Shown here: one piece after another, positions 22,730 through 32,885 of the stretch
How positions within the stretch are numbered: the first letter of the stretch is position 1
Layout: every line of letters starts with the position of its first letter
Assembly (NCBI GenBank): GCA_021030915.1
Contig: JAGEMR010000001.1
Location: 310,001 to 374,000, forward strand
Source of the DNA: Astrothelium macrocarpum
Taxonomy: Eukaryota; Ascomycota; Dothideomycetes; Trypetheliales; Trypetheliaceae
DNA length: 64,000 bases
Direction: 5' to 3'
Notes under the pieces: generated by a model
What the model was told of the DNA's origin: nothing
The model's input: only the letters and a program-made list of their open reading frames with translations
Database searches by the model: none
Made by a program: the position numbers and the translations under genes

Positions 22730-25700
22730 ATGGAAATTGGCAAAGATGACATTGGGAGAAATACACCTTCACCGGGCCCCGCAGCTCGGAGACAACGAGC
22801 GCCTACCATCACAATTGATACTTCTGCTGTTAGTCTTTCCCCGAATATGACTGAAAGCATCCTTTTTCGTTATCTTTCTGACTCTGAGCATTATGCGCAG
22901 GGAGACGCTGGTGATTTTTCCTCACCTGAATTACATACTTATGATGATTATGGATCGCCTTCGAAAGGCCCAAGAGAACACAATTCATTCGATAGCAGAC
23001 CGACTTCACCACATAACATATCTTCCCCAACTTCGAAATGGGCCGACCAGAATAAGCTACTCGCAGTTCCGGGGCAACGATCAAGAGGAAACTCATTCGA
23101 CTCGGTAACAGAGGGAGGCCAAGCTTCGTCAATTAGTGAAGAAACATATATCAACTCTTCTTCACAAGGCAACAAGTCCACGTCAGGAGATGGAAGCAAA
23201 AAATCAACCTATGAAGTATTACCTGATGAAGAGGCTTTATTACCCGATCCTGGTGCGGAACGAGATTTCACGGTTGTCGACAACAAATTCGCGTTTTCTC
23301 CAGGACAAATGGGTAAACTTTTCAGCCCAAAGAATTTGGGAGGATTTCATGCCGTAGGAGGTTTAGCGGGACTGGAAAAAGGCCTCCGAACTAGTAGTTC
23401 AGAAGGCTTGAGTTGGGATGAGCAATACCTAGACGGTATGGTCACTTTTGAAGATGCTACTACTTTGTCGAGGTCAGAACCGGCACTGAAGGGAGGTGGG
23501 CAAAGAATCCATCGGACCGAAACGGTCAATACCTCCAAAAGTATTTCGAGAAAATCTACGGACAACTCCTTTGCCGATAGGAAGCGAGTGTTCTCAGATA
23601 ACCACCTCCCGGAGAGGAAATCAAAGACTATCTTACAGCTTGCTTGGCTAGCTTACAAAGACAAGGTTCTTCTTTTATTGACTGTAGCTGCTGTTGTTTC
23701 CCTGGCATTAGGACTCTATCAAACATTTGGCACCCCTTCGAATGGCGAACCAAAAGTGGATTGGGTCGAAGGTGTTGCTATCGTCGTAGCAATCGTCATT
23801 GTTGTGGTTGTTGGGGCGCTGAACGATTATCAGAAAGAGAAGCAGTTTGTGAAACTGAACAAAAAGAAAGACGATCGAGTTATCAAGGTTATCAGGTCTG
23901 GCAAAACCCAGGAACTCTCGGTTCATGACATTCTCGTCGGCGACGTCGTCTTGATAGAGCCAGGCGACAAAATTCCCGTGGATGGCATTTTCATCCAGGG
24001 CCACAATGTGAAATGCGACGAATCCTCTGCGACCGGCGAATCTGATTTGCTTAAGAAGACTCCAGCCGAAGACGTATACAATGCCATGGAATCACATCAC
24101 AGCCTTAGCAAGATGGATCCTTTCATCCTCTCTGGCGCTACAGTCACAGAAGGCGTGGGCTCTTTCTTAGTCACCGCAACCGGTGTTCATTCTAGCTACG
24201 GCAAGACGATGATGTCTATGCGAGAGGATCCGGAGCCCACTCCATTACAATCGAAACTCAATATCTTGGCGGAATACATAGCAAAGCTCGGAGGCGCTGC
24301 GGCCCTCTTACTCTTTGTCGTGCTATTCATTGAATTTCTCATCAGATTGAGGCATAACAATGGGACTCCTCAGGAGAAAGGCCAGGAGTTCCTCAATATT
24401 CTAATCGTTACGGTTACGATCGTCGTAGTGGCTGTCCCGGAAGGTCTTCCATTGGCAGTGACACTTGCTCTGGCTTTTGCTACGACGCGTATGCTCAAGG
24501 ATAATAATTTAGTCCGATTGCTGCGATCTTGCGAAACCATGGGAAACGCCACAAGCATTTGCTCGGACAAGACTGGTACGCTCACAGAAAACAAGATGAC
24601 GGTTGTTGCAGGAGCTCTTGGGACTACGTCCAGATTCAGCGATCGCCGAGGAACAATACAGAATCCTCAATCAAAAGGCAAGCAAAATGCAGATGATGAC
24701 ATGGATGACGTTCCAGTTCAGGAATTTCTTGGCACTGTCAATAATGAGGTAAAGAATCTTTTGGAGCAATCGATCGTGATCAATTCCACCGCTTTCGAGG
24801 GCCAACGTGATGGCGTGGACACATTCATAGGTTCCAAAACCGAAACCGCTTTACTAAGTTTTGCTCGGAATCACCTTGGCTTAGACTCAGTCAATGTTGA
24901 AAGATCAAACGCAAATGTCGTTCAACTAGCTCCATTCAATTCCATCCGCAAATACATGGCTGTTGTGGTGAAATTGAGGGACGGTAAATACAGAATGTAT
25001 GTCAAGGGTGCGCCGGAGATCTTGATTGCGCATTGCACCAAGATTATCAAGGATCCTACCAAGGGGATTTCCGATACTTTGATTACCAAAGACAACATCA
25101 TCTCAATCAAACAAATCATGACGGCGTATGCGACGCGATCATTACGAACCCTGGCATTTCTATACCGAGATTTTGAACAGTGGCCGCCGCGCAATGCGCG
25201 TAGGTCAGAAGATGATCCCAAACAAGCCCAATTTGACGATGTCTTCCGCGACATGACCTTTCTCGGCATCACAGGCATACAAGATCCTCTTCGTGCAGGT
25301 GTTCGAGAAGCCGTTGAAGACTGCATACAGGCCGGTGTCTTTGTGAGAATGGTTACAGGCGATAACATCATGACTGCTAAAGCTATAGCAGAGGAGTGTG
25401 GCATCTACACGTCTGGTGGAGTGGCTATGGAAGGTCCCCAGTTTCGCAGACTCAGCAAAAAAGAAATGAACGACATCATTCCTCGTCTGCAAGTCCTTGC
25501 TCGATCCAGTCCGGAAGATAAGCGCATTTTGGTGAAGAGGCTTAAAGATCTTGGCGAAACGGTTGCTGTCACCGGTGATGGCACCAATGATGCGCCTGCT
25601 CTGAAAACTGCTGATGTTGGGTTTTCCATGGGAATTGCTGGTACCGAAGTTGCCAAAGAAGCATCTGCTATCATATTGATGGACGACAATTTCTCGTCCA

Positions 25701-27130
25701 TTGTCAAGGCTTTGATGTGGGGTCGAGCAGTCAACGATGCGGTCAAGAAATTTCTACAATTTCAAATCACGGTAAACATTACAGCGGTCATGCTTGCCTT
25801 TGTCTCTGCTGTTTCAAGCTCGGATGAGACTTCGGTTCTCACAGCCGTGCAGCTTTTGTGGGTGAATCTCATTATGGATACCTTCGCTGCTTTGGCTCTC
25901 GCAACGGACCCGCCAACCAGGAGTATCATTCATCGTAAACCGGATCCCAAATCCGCACCTCTCATTACCCTTACCATGTGGAAGATGATCATTGGGCAGG
26001 CCGTCTACCAGCTTGTCGTAACCTTCATTCTGTACTTTGCCGGCACCTCTATCCTATCGTACCAGAGTGAGCGTGAGCAGGAACAACTCCAAAGCCTCGT
26101 CTTTAACACGTTTGTTTGGATGCAGATTTTCAATCAACTCAACAGTCGTCGACTGGATAACAGATTCAACATTTTTGAAGGCATGTTCCGTAATTACTTC
26201 TTCCTGGCCATCGCAGTCCTCATGGTCGCTGGGCAAACAATGATCATCTTTGTCGGTGGTCGTGCGTTTTCGGTGCACCGCCTCAACGCAGCGCAATGGG
26301 CTTACTCAATAATATTGGGTGCCCTTTCGATACCCGTCGGTATCATTATCCGCCTCGTTCCGGACGAACTCATTCGCAAATTGATTCCCCATTCACTTCG
26401 TCACAAGACCACACCGTCTGTGGTTATCGAAGACGAAGAGCGACAATTGCCATTCAATCAGGCATTGCTCGACATCCGCGATGAGCTGGCCTTTGTTAAA
26501 AAGATTCGCGGTGGTCGTCTTAATGCGCTCAAATTTGCGGTTCAACATCCCCGAGAAACTTTACTGAACCGCTCACGCAGCGGTTCCCGATCTCGAAGTA
26601 GTTCTCACCTCTCAGCACCTCAAACTCCCAACCCAGAAGGCGACCAAAGTTCACACCATACCCCATTTCCACCCACTCCCGACTCGCGCTCTCGGCGACG
26701 CGGTCGCTCCCGCTCAAACTCGGCATTTGGTCCCGCAGCTGCTATGGCTGGCATCGTGGCAGGCAGTATTGTCGGATGGTCTCCCGTGGACCGGGCTCAT
26801 GGGAATACTCCCGGAGGCGGTGACAACGACTCGCTGAAGTTTTCGCGCAACGATAGACCGATGATGAGAGAGGATTTGGAAGCCACACCCGGTATGGAAA
26901 TCCATCCCGACACAAAAGACGATGATCCGGTCGTGACGTCGGACCCTCTGCGGCACGGCGTCCCGCCCAGCCAGTCAAAGGAATTAACTCCGGCTTACCC
27001 GATGGGTCCTATGGCCGGAAATCCGAAACCCCGTCGCAACGAGGCGGAGCATAATATTGATGGTACGACGGAAGATGAAATTGTGGATAAGGATTTCGAG
27101 GCGTCGAACGCCAAATCAGGGAAGGACTGA
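22730..27130 (+). CDS. PMC1: P2B-type Ca2+-ATPase, vacuolar/plasma-membrane (PMC1/NCA-2 type)
   Basis: Calcium pump moving cytosolic Ca2+ into the vacuole or out of the cell, using ATP through an aspartyl-phosphate. It is a single 1466-residue frame without introns, longer than yeast Pmc1 but normal for filamentous fungi. The N-terminal about 290 residues are hydrophilic and Ser-rich, the usual regulatory region. Membrane segments 1-2 follow (DKVLLLLTVAAVVSLALGLY, GVAIVVAIVIVVVVGAL). The actuator motif TGES is at 435-438; the membrane-4 motif VAVPEGLPLAVTLALAF precedes the phosphorylation site DKTGTLT (Asp613). The nucleotide region has VKGAPEILIAHC. The hinge TGDGTNDAPALK starts at 948. The last six membrane segments end near residue 1210. 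A basic Ser/Arg tail (RSRSGSRSRSSS, RSRRRGRSRSNS) completes it and may be phosphorylated. Calcineurin/Crz1 control is known for relatives; no clear site was identified here. Confidence 0.96.
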   Translation: MEIGKDDIGRNTPSPGPAARRQRAPTITIDTSAVSLSPNMTESILFRYLSDSEHYAQGDAGDFSSPELHTYDDYGSPSKGPREHNSFDSRPTSPHNISSPTSKWADQNKLLAVPGQRSRGNSFDSVTEGGQASSISEETYINSSSQGNKSTSGDGSKKSTYEVLPDEEALLPDPGAERDFTVVDNKFAFSPGQMGKLFSPKNLGGFHAVGGLAGLEKGLRTSSSEGLSWDEQYLDGMVTFEDATTLSRSEPALKGGGQRIHRTETVNTSKSISRKSTDNSFADRKRVFSDNHLPERKSKTILQLAWLAYKDKVLLLLTVAAVVSLALGLYQTFGTPSNGEPKVDWVEGVAIVVAIVIVVVVGALNDYQKEKQFVKLNKKKDDRVIKVIRSGKTQELSVHDILVGDVVLIEPGDKIPVDGIFIQGHNVKCDESSATGESDLLKKTPAEDVYNAMESHHSLSKMDPFILSGATVTEGVGSFLVTATGVHSSYGKTMMSMREDPEPTPLQSKLNILAEYIAKLGGAAALLLFVVLFIEFLIRLRHNNGTPQEKGQEFLNILIVTVTIVVVAVPEGLPLAVTLALAFATTRMLKDNNLVRLLRSCETMGNATSICSDKTGTLTENKMTVVAGALGTTSRFSDRRGTIQNPQSKGKQNADDDMDDVPVQEFLGTVNNEVKNLLEQSIVINSTAFEGQRDGVDTFIGSKTETALLSFARNHLGLDSVNVERSNANVVQLAPFNSIRKYMAVVVKLRDGKYRMYVKGAPEILIAHCTKIIKDPTKGISDTLITKDNIISIKQIMTAYATRSLRTLAFLYRDFEQWPPRNARRSEDDPKQAQFDDVFRDMTFLGITGIQDPLRAGVREAVEDCIQAGVFVRMVTGDNIMTAKAIAEECGIYTSGGVAMEGPQFRRLSKKEMNDIIPRLQVLARSSPEDKRILVKRLKDLGETVAVTGDGTNDAPALKTADVGFSMGIAGTEVAKEASAIILMDDNFSSIVKALMWGRAVNDAVKKFLQFQITVNITAVMLAFVSAVSSSDETSVLTAVQLLWVNLIMDTFAALALATDPPTRSIIHRKPDPKSAPLITLTMWKMIIGQAVYQLVVTFILYFAGTSILSYQSEREQEQLQSLVFNTFVWMQIFNQLNSRRLDNRFNIFEGMFRNYFFLAIAVLMVAGQTMIIFVGGRAFSVHRLNAAQWAYSIILGALSIPVGIIIRLVPDELIRKLIPHSLRHKTTPSVVIEDEERQLPFNQALLDIRDELAFVKKIRGGRLNALKFAVQHPRETLLNRSRSGSRSRSSSHLSAPQTPNPEGDQSSHHTPFPPTPDSRSRRRGRSRSNSAFGPAAAMAGIVAGSIVGWSPVDRAHGNTPGGGDNDSLKFSRNDRPMMREDLEATPGMEIHPDTKDDDPVVTSDPLRHGVPPSQSKELTPAYPMGPMAGNPKPRRNEAEHNIDGTTEDEIVDKDFEASNAKSGKD

Positions 27131-28456
27131 GATTTTCTTACTTCGTCATCAGGCGTTTTGGTTATACCCAACATCTGGGAAATTGTCGACCGAATTCTTA
27201 GGTTGATTTTCGGACTCTCCTCTGTATAGTCCTTTTAACTTACAAGCGCGGCGTCTGGTCTTTTAAAGAATTTGCTCGAGGAAAAGCCATTGGATCGAGT
27301 ACCCCAACTACCTGCACGGCTCTTTTACTAGGTTTATAGATGCTCGAGATCGAGCTACACTTCTTCACCCCTTGTTTTATTAGCTTTTATTTGCTTGTTT
27401 GACTTCTACTATTATTGATTTTTGGACGGAGAGCTCGGAATGAGGAGCCATTGGTTTGGGAAAATCAGTCGAGGATCCACAAAATGTGATTCCAGGGGAC
27501 TTTGGAGAGTGGAAAGGCAAGCGCCTAATTTGTACATAAATAACTGTGGAATCAACTACGCCACCTAGGCGTGCCCGATGATCTTCGGGAGACTGACGCG
27601 TCCTTGGTTCAGCGCTCACGGCGTTGAACTAGCTTAGGAAACTGGGAATCATTAGGATTATCAACGTTGTCTTAGTCTAGTACAAGTCGAATACGAAAGA
27701 GTAGTATAAGCGAATTCGAAAATAATACCGAGCTCAAGCTTAGTTCTATAGAATTACTTCTCACTCAACCCTTTGTCAGACGTGCGTGAATGCCCAGCAT
27801 TTGCATTAACTATCAAAAGTTGGACGAGAGGAAAAAAGAAATATGAGATATTAAAATGAGAAAAAAAAAAGATTGTTAGTACAAGGGTTGACGCTGCGAT
27901 CCTAGCTTTTTCAGCGCTACCGTCTACGTACCCAAGGAGGACCATGAGTAAATATAACTCACCTGCGCTCCTTGCGGCACATGCGTCCAGCTAACGCCAC
28001 TCTACATCTAATTCATAAGACAGATAACAGATTCTTGTGGCTCTCTTGGAGAACTTGACTTCACCTGAATCTCAGTCACTGATGCGTCTCCCAGGTTTAA
28101 AGTTCTTCTGCATGATACTCCAGCATCCAATCATAGCAACCTAGGCCTAATCTAGTTGTTGATAATGTATACCAAACACGAACCAGCATCTAGAATGCTG
28201 ATGATTCGCCGCATAGATGAGGCCCTTGTCACTGGGTATGTATCTGAAGCTACAGAGGCACGTCTCAAGATGTTTTAGTTATGACGCAGGCGGGGTTATT
28301 ACGAAGGATATCATAAATTCTCGATACTTGTATTCACCTCCCCAATTTGTTCATTGTCAATTTCGACAAGCATAAGTTTTGTGCTTCATTCTTTACAATA
28401 TCGAGCTGTCTTTAATTTGGAAATTTCCGTTTCATTCCTAGTAGAGAAGATAAAAT
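27131..28456. other. Intergenic region after the Ca2+-ATPase
   Basis: 1.33 kb between tandem genes. It includes an A-rich run near 27835-27870. No conserved frame on either strand. It should hold the pump's 3' end and the promoter of the HD-domain gene. Confidence 0.4.
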
Positions 28457-29284
28457 ATGAGCGATCCAATCAAAGACTATGGCTGGGAACCCGTCCCAAG
28501 ATCCTTTGAGACGCTTCTAGGTTCTCGGAAAGAAATCAAAAAAGCAGAGCCTATCAAGGTTGAGGAAATCGAGCTTCCCAAGACAAAACTTGCACAAGAG
28601 ATTATAGACTATGCCAAAAAAGAGCTACCAGAGCCAACGTTTAACCACAGCAAACGTGTTTTTTACTATGGTATATCTTGCCTTGTCCTTCCAAGCTCAT
28701 CTAGACCGTTGCATATAATGTATACTACGTCGACGGACGACAACTTCTATGATCAGTCTCACACTATTTTGAGCTTACACCATAGTAATATAGGCCAAGC
28801 GATTGCCACCCAGCACTTTCCGAACTTTAACTACACTCCAGAGACATACCTCATTCTCTGCATGTTGCATGATATTGGCACGACGCCCAAGAACATGCAC
28901 TCGACACTCCTCTCTTTCGAATTCCAAGGCGGTATGATCGCTCAGTCCCTGTTGCTTTCCCTGGGGGCCCCCGTGGCACAGGCCGAAGCAATCTGTGAGG
29001 CAATTATTCGTCACCAGGACCTTGGTGATACAGGCACCATTACGACTCTTGGTGCATTAGTGCAGCTGGCGACAGTGTTTGACAACGTGGGGATGCATCC
29101 TGATTTGGTGGACAAACAGACGATTGAAGACGTCGTGAAGGCTTCACCCAGAAAGGGATGGACCGGTTGCTTCGCAAGTACTGTCAGGGAGGAGGTGGCT
29201 GCTAAGCCGTACTGTCATACGACGCACATTGATGGGTTTGCGGAATTGATAGAGGGTAATACGTTGATGGCACCGTATGACTAA
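28457..29284 (+). CDS. HD-domain hydrolase, cyanamide hydratase-like
   Basis: Metal-dependent HD-domain protein resembling fungal cyanamide hydratase and yeast DDI2/DDI3, which convert cyanamide to urea; the natural substrate here is unknown. Exons 28457-28670 and 28794-29284 give 234 residues, close to the family size of about 225-245. The metal ligands are His in FNHSKRVFYYG, the His-Asp pair in LCMLHDIGTT, and a later His in IIRHQDLGDTG. The intron 28671-28793 (123 nt, gtatat...aatatag) interrupts YYG/QAIATQHFP, where relatives have a continuous helix. It has no stop and keeps frame, so an unspliced message would carry 41 extra residues beside the first metal ligand. Cytosolic; no signal peptide. 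The N-terminal 55 residues (YGWEPVPRSFETLL) are charged. Confidence 0.82.
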   Translation: MSDPIKDYGWEPVPRSFETLLGSRKEIKKAEPIKVEEIELPKTKLAQEIIDYAKKELPEPTFNHSKRVFYYGISCLVLPSSSRPLHIMYTTSTDDNFYDQSHTILSLHHSNIGQAIATQHFPNFNYTPETYLILCMLHDIGTTPKNMHSTLLSFEFQGGMIAQSLLLSLGAPVAQAEAICEAIIRHQDLGDTGTITTLGALVQLATVFDNVGMHPDLVDKQTIEDVVKASPRKGWTGCFASTVREEVAAKPYCHTTHIDGFAELIEGNTLMAPYD

Positions 29285-29681
29285 CAAGCGAAAGGCTTTC
29301 ATGTAAATTGGGCAGTAGAAGGGATTCGGAAGTTTGATTTAACTCGGGCATTCGGTTGCTTCAAGCAATATCTAGCATGCAATGCAAATGAGACCATAAC
29401 GAGAGTGCGGAGTGGAGCAGCTCCGCAATAGCGGGCCGAGAAGATTCTCATGTTCGTAAAATAAAACGGTAGCTGATGGCGAGTATTTTTGATAGCATGT
29501 TAGATGCTGTCGACCAGTTCTGCCACCGCTCTGAGCGGAATTTTGGGAATTTCATGCAAGAAATTAGTAGAATTGGTGCATTGGTGAATGTGTGGACGTT
29601 GGATGTCGATTTGAACAGGGCGGGCAACATCCCCATGTGATTGGAAAGATTCCCATCCACTTTATCATTATTTGACAGCAA
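29285..29681. promoter_or_regulatory. Intergenic region before the conserved fungal protein
   Basis: 397 bp between tandem genes; nothing recognisable beyond promoter-length sequence. Confidence 0.3.
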
Positions 29682-32238
29682 ATGGCTCGAAAGAAGAAAA
29701 GCCAGCAGCTTGATGCTTCCACAAAATTCGGAGAAACCCAACCGTCTACATCTGCTTTGATAATATGCCGAAACAAGTGAATACCCAATCTTTGAAGAAT
29801 CCCGTCCCGTGGACCTTCTTGTTGACGAGAATAGGCATTGGCGTTACATATCCTCCTTCCATGGCCCATGGCTTCAATTACCTCCTGAAGTCCTTGAGAC
29901 ACTTGCCAATAGCAATTATTTTGCTCCGAGACCTCGACCAATTGACCCTGCCGTGTTCTACGACATTGTCAAAATTCGTAAGGCTATCGAAGAAGCTACA
30001 AACCTCGCCGTCCGCGCAACAAATGGTGTGGCATCATCGGCGCTCAATAACTCTCTCAATGCTGGTAATGGAATGCTTGGTGGTGGAAGCGCCGCGGCGC
30101 TGGGTCTAGGCTTTGGGGGAGGCAATGCCAAACTCAGTCGAGAGAGAAAACATCGAATGCGGGAGCTGGCAACACAGAAGCTATCACATGCATATCACCT
30201 CGACGAAATTGCGGCAAGCGTAGCGACGATGCAGTCAGCTTCGTCATTGGAAGATGTAGCAGGCCATGTCCTACAACGGAATGCCAATGACCCGGACGGA
30301 AAATATGTCCATTTCTTTCACGAGAAGATACCTTCACGAATGATGGCCGAGTGTACGCCATTAGACCCGCTTAACGATGTCATTGCCGACAGACCTACAG
30401 AGGGAGAACCTTATCGAACGAGAGCCCTGACACGTTTGTTCAAGGATGACTATGTTGGAGCTGCAAAAGATTTGACAGACGGCCTTACCGCAGCAAGATA
30501 CAAGATGGCACAACATCGGGCCGGGAAAGATCAGCTCGTACTTGCAAGTGATGCACGGGCAGAAAGAGAGAAGGCAAATGGGCATATTAGTCCCTGGAGA
30601 GAAGGCCAAAAAGTGCCCGAAGAGGATCAACCGTCAAGTCTCGAAAATCAGCTTCTATTCCATCGCGCCGGAGTCTATCTGACTCTAGCATGCCAGCACA
30701 TCGATGAGGCGCTGGATTTCATGCATCAAACAAACGAGATGGCTTCACATAACTCAAGGATGGAGAATGGAAGCGAATCTCGTGAGCCGCTAATACGGAG
30801 TCCAGAAGAAAAAATGGCTCGTGTGAGACATCTCGATGCTCGAAAAGCTGTCAAAACCAATGCAAAACGAGCACTCCGAGATTACATGGGATATTTAGCA
30901 AGCTTCGATTACACACCTGGTCTCCCTTTTGAAGTTGCCGAGGAATTCCTTCGGCGTGTGAATAACATCGCCAGCGGTGCCAATGGCTTCAAGGCTTCCA
31001 AGTCGTCCAGTCATGGTCTGTTAGATTCATCTCAAGATGGAAACCGCGGTGAAGTCACATCCGACGCTCTTGTTCGGCGAAAGAAATCTCCAACGCGGCA
31101 ATCGGATTACTTTTCCAATGGAAATGGCTGGCCTTCCCTTCCGCCCAACGAAATCTACCAAGTCTCAGAGCTCTTTGCCGCCACACCACCAGCAAATCTG
31201 CCTCCCTTTCCCACGCCTTCTTCATTACAGACCTGTCTCTCCGTCGCCGACTCAAGCCCAAACATTCCCGAAGCAGCAGCCAACGCCCTCCAGGACTCCA
31301 ACGAGGCGATCACATACCATCCCCTCCTCACCGACGCTCTCCATTCGCTCCTCCTCTGCCACGCACTCCTCCAAACATCCCCCAAGGAGCTCCTCCGCCA
31401 CGCGCACAACGTCGCCAGACTCGCCCGCGTCTGCGACGGCTACCCCGTCTTCCTCGCCGCCCGCTCCCCCTCCCGCGCCGACTGGATCGAAGTGCTCCGG
31501 CGCGCGGGGGACTGGATCGGGCTCGGCCGATCCTGGGAATCGCTGTGCAAACCCGCGCCACTGCCCGGTCACAACAACAACGGCAGCAGCGGCAGCCAGA
31601 CGCCGAACGGCAGCAGCTCCTCCTCCTCCACCACCACCACCGCGGCGCTCGCGAAGGCCGGCGCTGCCACAGGCCAGGAGACGGCGGAGCAGAAGCGCGA
31701 GCGCCGCAAGCAGGAGGCCATCATGGACGCGCTGGCCGACGAGCGCGTCGTCGACGAGGCGAGCTTCCAGCAGGCGGTGCGGGCGCGCGAGAAGCGCGCT
31801 CTCGAAGACGAGGAGCGCGGCGCCGCGTCGCCGTATCTTCCGCTGCCGGCGCCGACGCCAGGGACTGCGCCCGCGAAGGCGGCGGCGGATGCGGGTGGCG
31901 CTGGTAAGGAGCGAGAACGCGCGGTGAATGGACATGTGGGAGTGGGGAAGGCGAATGGAGCGCCGCCACCCGTGCCGAAACGCTGGGCGCAGGAGGATGG
32001 AAAGGAGTATCCCATCTCGACGGAGCGGGCGGAGGCGGTGGCGAGGTGGGTGAGGGAGGCGCCGTTGGCGGTTGAGGGGGCGGGGAAGAGTAAGAAGGCG
32101 GGGAAGAAGGGGAGGAGTAGGAAAAATGGAGGAGTGGGTGGAGAAGGGAAGACGGGGTTGGAGGGTGGGGTTGTGGGACTTGGATTGGAGACGGAAGAAA
32201 ATTCGGAAAATGGACATGTAGACGAGGAGGTTGACTGA
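29682..32238 (+). CDS. Conserved fungal protein with helical (TPR-like) core and low-complexity tail
   Basis: Exons 29682-29776 and 29835-32238 give 832 residues. Exon 1 encodes MARKKKSQQLDASTKFGETQ; the intron 29777-29834 has a TTGAC branch 12 nt before gaatag. The strongest block follows the junction: HWRYISSFHGPWLQLPPEVLETLANSNY, then RPRPIDPAVFYDIVKIRKAIEEAT. About residues 140-400 are helical and TPR-like (RTRALTRLFKDDYVGAAKDLTDGLTAAR, RAGVYLTLACQHIDEALDFM), and a second helical part runs to about 600. From about residue 610 it becomes Ser/Gly/Ala-rich and then strongly basic (KSKKAGKKGRSRKNGG), probably disordered. The part from roughly 31250 to 32200 is much richer in GC than the rest. 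I know the block as conserved in filamentous fungi but have no function for it. Confidence 0.78.
31250..32200. other. GC-rich block inside the conserved fungal protein gene
   Basis: Third codon positions switch to almost all G/C, with repeated gcgcg, cggcg and gcgcc strings. The long frames seen in other phases here come from this composition. Confidence 0.6.
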
Positions 32239-32885
32239 TTTGTAGATGTCAAGAAGATTGTAAAGGGTTGCTTTGTGTCTGCATGTCAAGAGGTGGACGA
32301 GATAGTTTTTGCCAGGGCTATGTAGCCGCTTGCTAGAAGATAAGAAAGAAATGGACTGGCCTTGTGCAGGCTTCATGCATTCTATGAAAGATGCTAGCGT
32401 ATTTTATTACATTATCCTCACTGGGGGTATCTTGAGAAAATCCTTTGCATATGGACCAACACCAAAGATTTGTAGACCCACGGCTCCAAGACGAGATACG
32501 CTACTAAATCCCGTAACTCCGGAATACGCTCTCCACAGCTGTGCGATAATGACCCAAAAGCTGGAGAGTGGCGAGAAATGACCCGTAGTACCTATCGCAA
32601 AGACATGTATGTACTGTTTTCCATATGTTTTTAGAAGACCGCTTGTGAGTCGGTCGTATCCGATCCTGGACAAATGCAAAATGAAATGCGAGATCGCTGT
32701 GAAGTAAGCGATTTGCTAGGAGAATGTACGTCCTCCCAATCTATCCTTGACCTGTACAAAGCGTCTGAGCATAACGCCGGTCTCCAAAGTATACAAAGAG
32801 CAGTATAGATTTTCTACTAATTTTCGGATTTTGTTTTTGCGTCTTCCCATAAAGAAAGTAGTAATAGAACGACTCCATCCAACTC
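32239..32885. other. Convergent 3' intergenic region
   Basis: 647 bp between the 3' ends of the conserved fungal protein (+) and the zinc-finger factor (-). No gene seen. Confidence 0.4.

Noticed and set aside
31252..32376. Long antisense frame (374 codons) opposite the conserved fungal protein, plus a + strand frame 31037-31927
   Set aside because: Both lie in the GC-rich block where stops are rare in every frame; their translations are Arg/Pro/Ala strings without domains, while the called frame continues a conserved protein.
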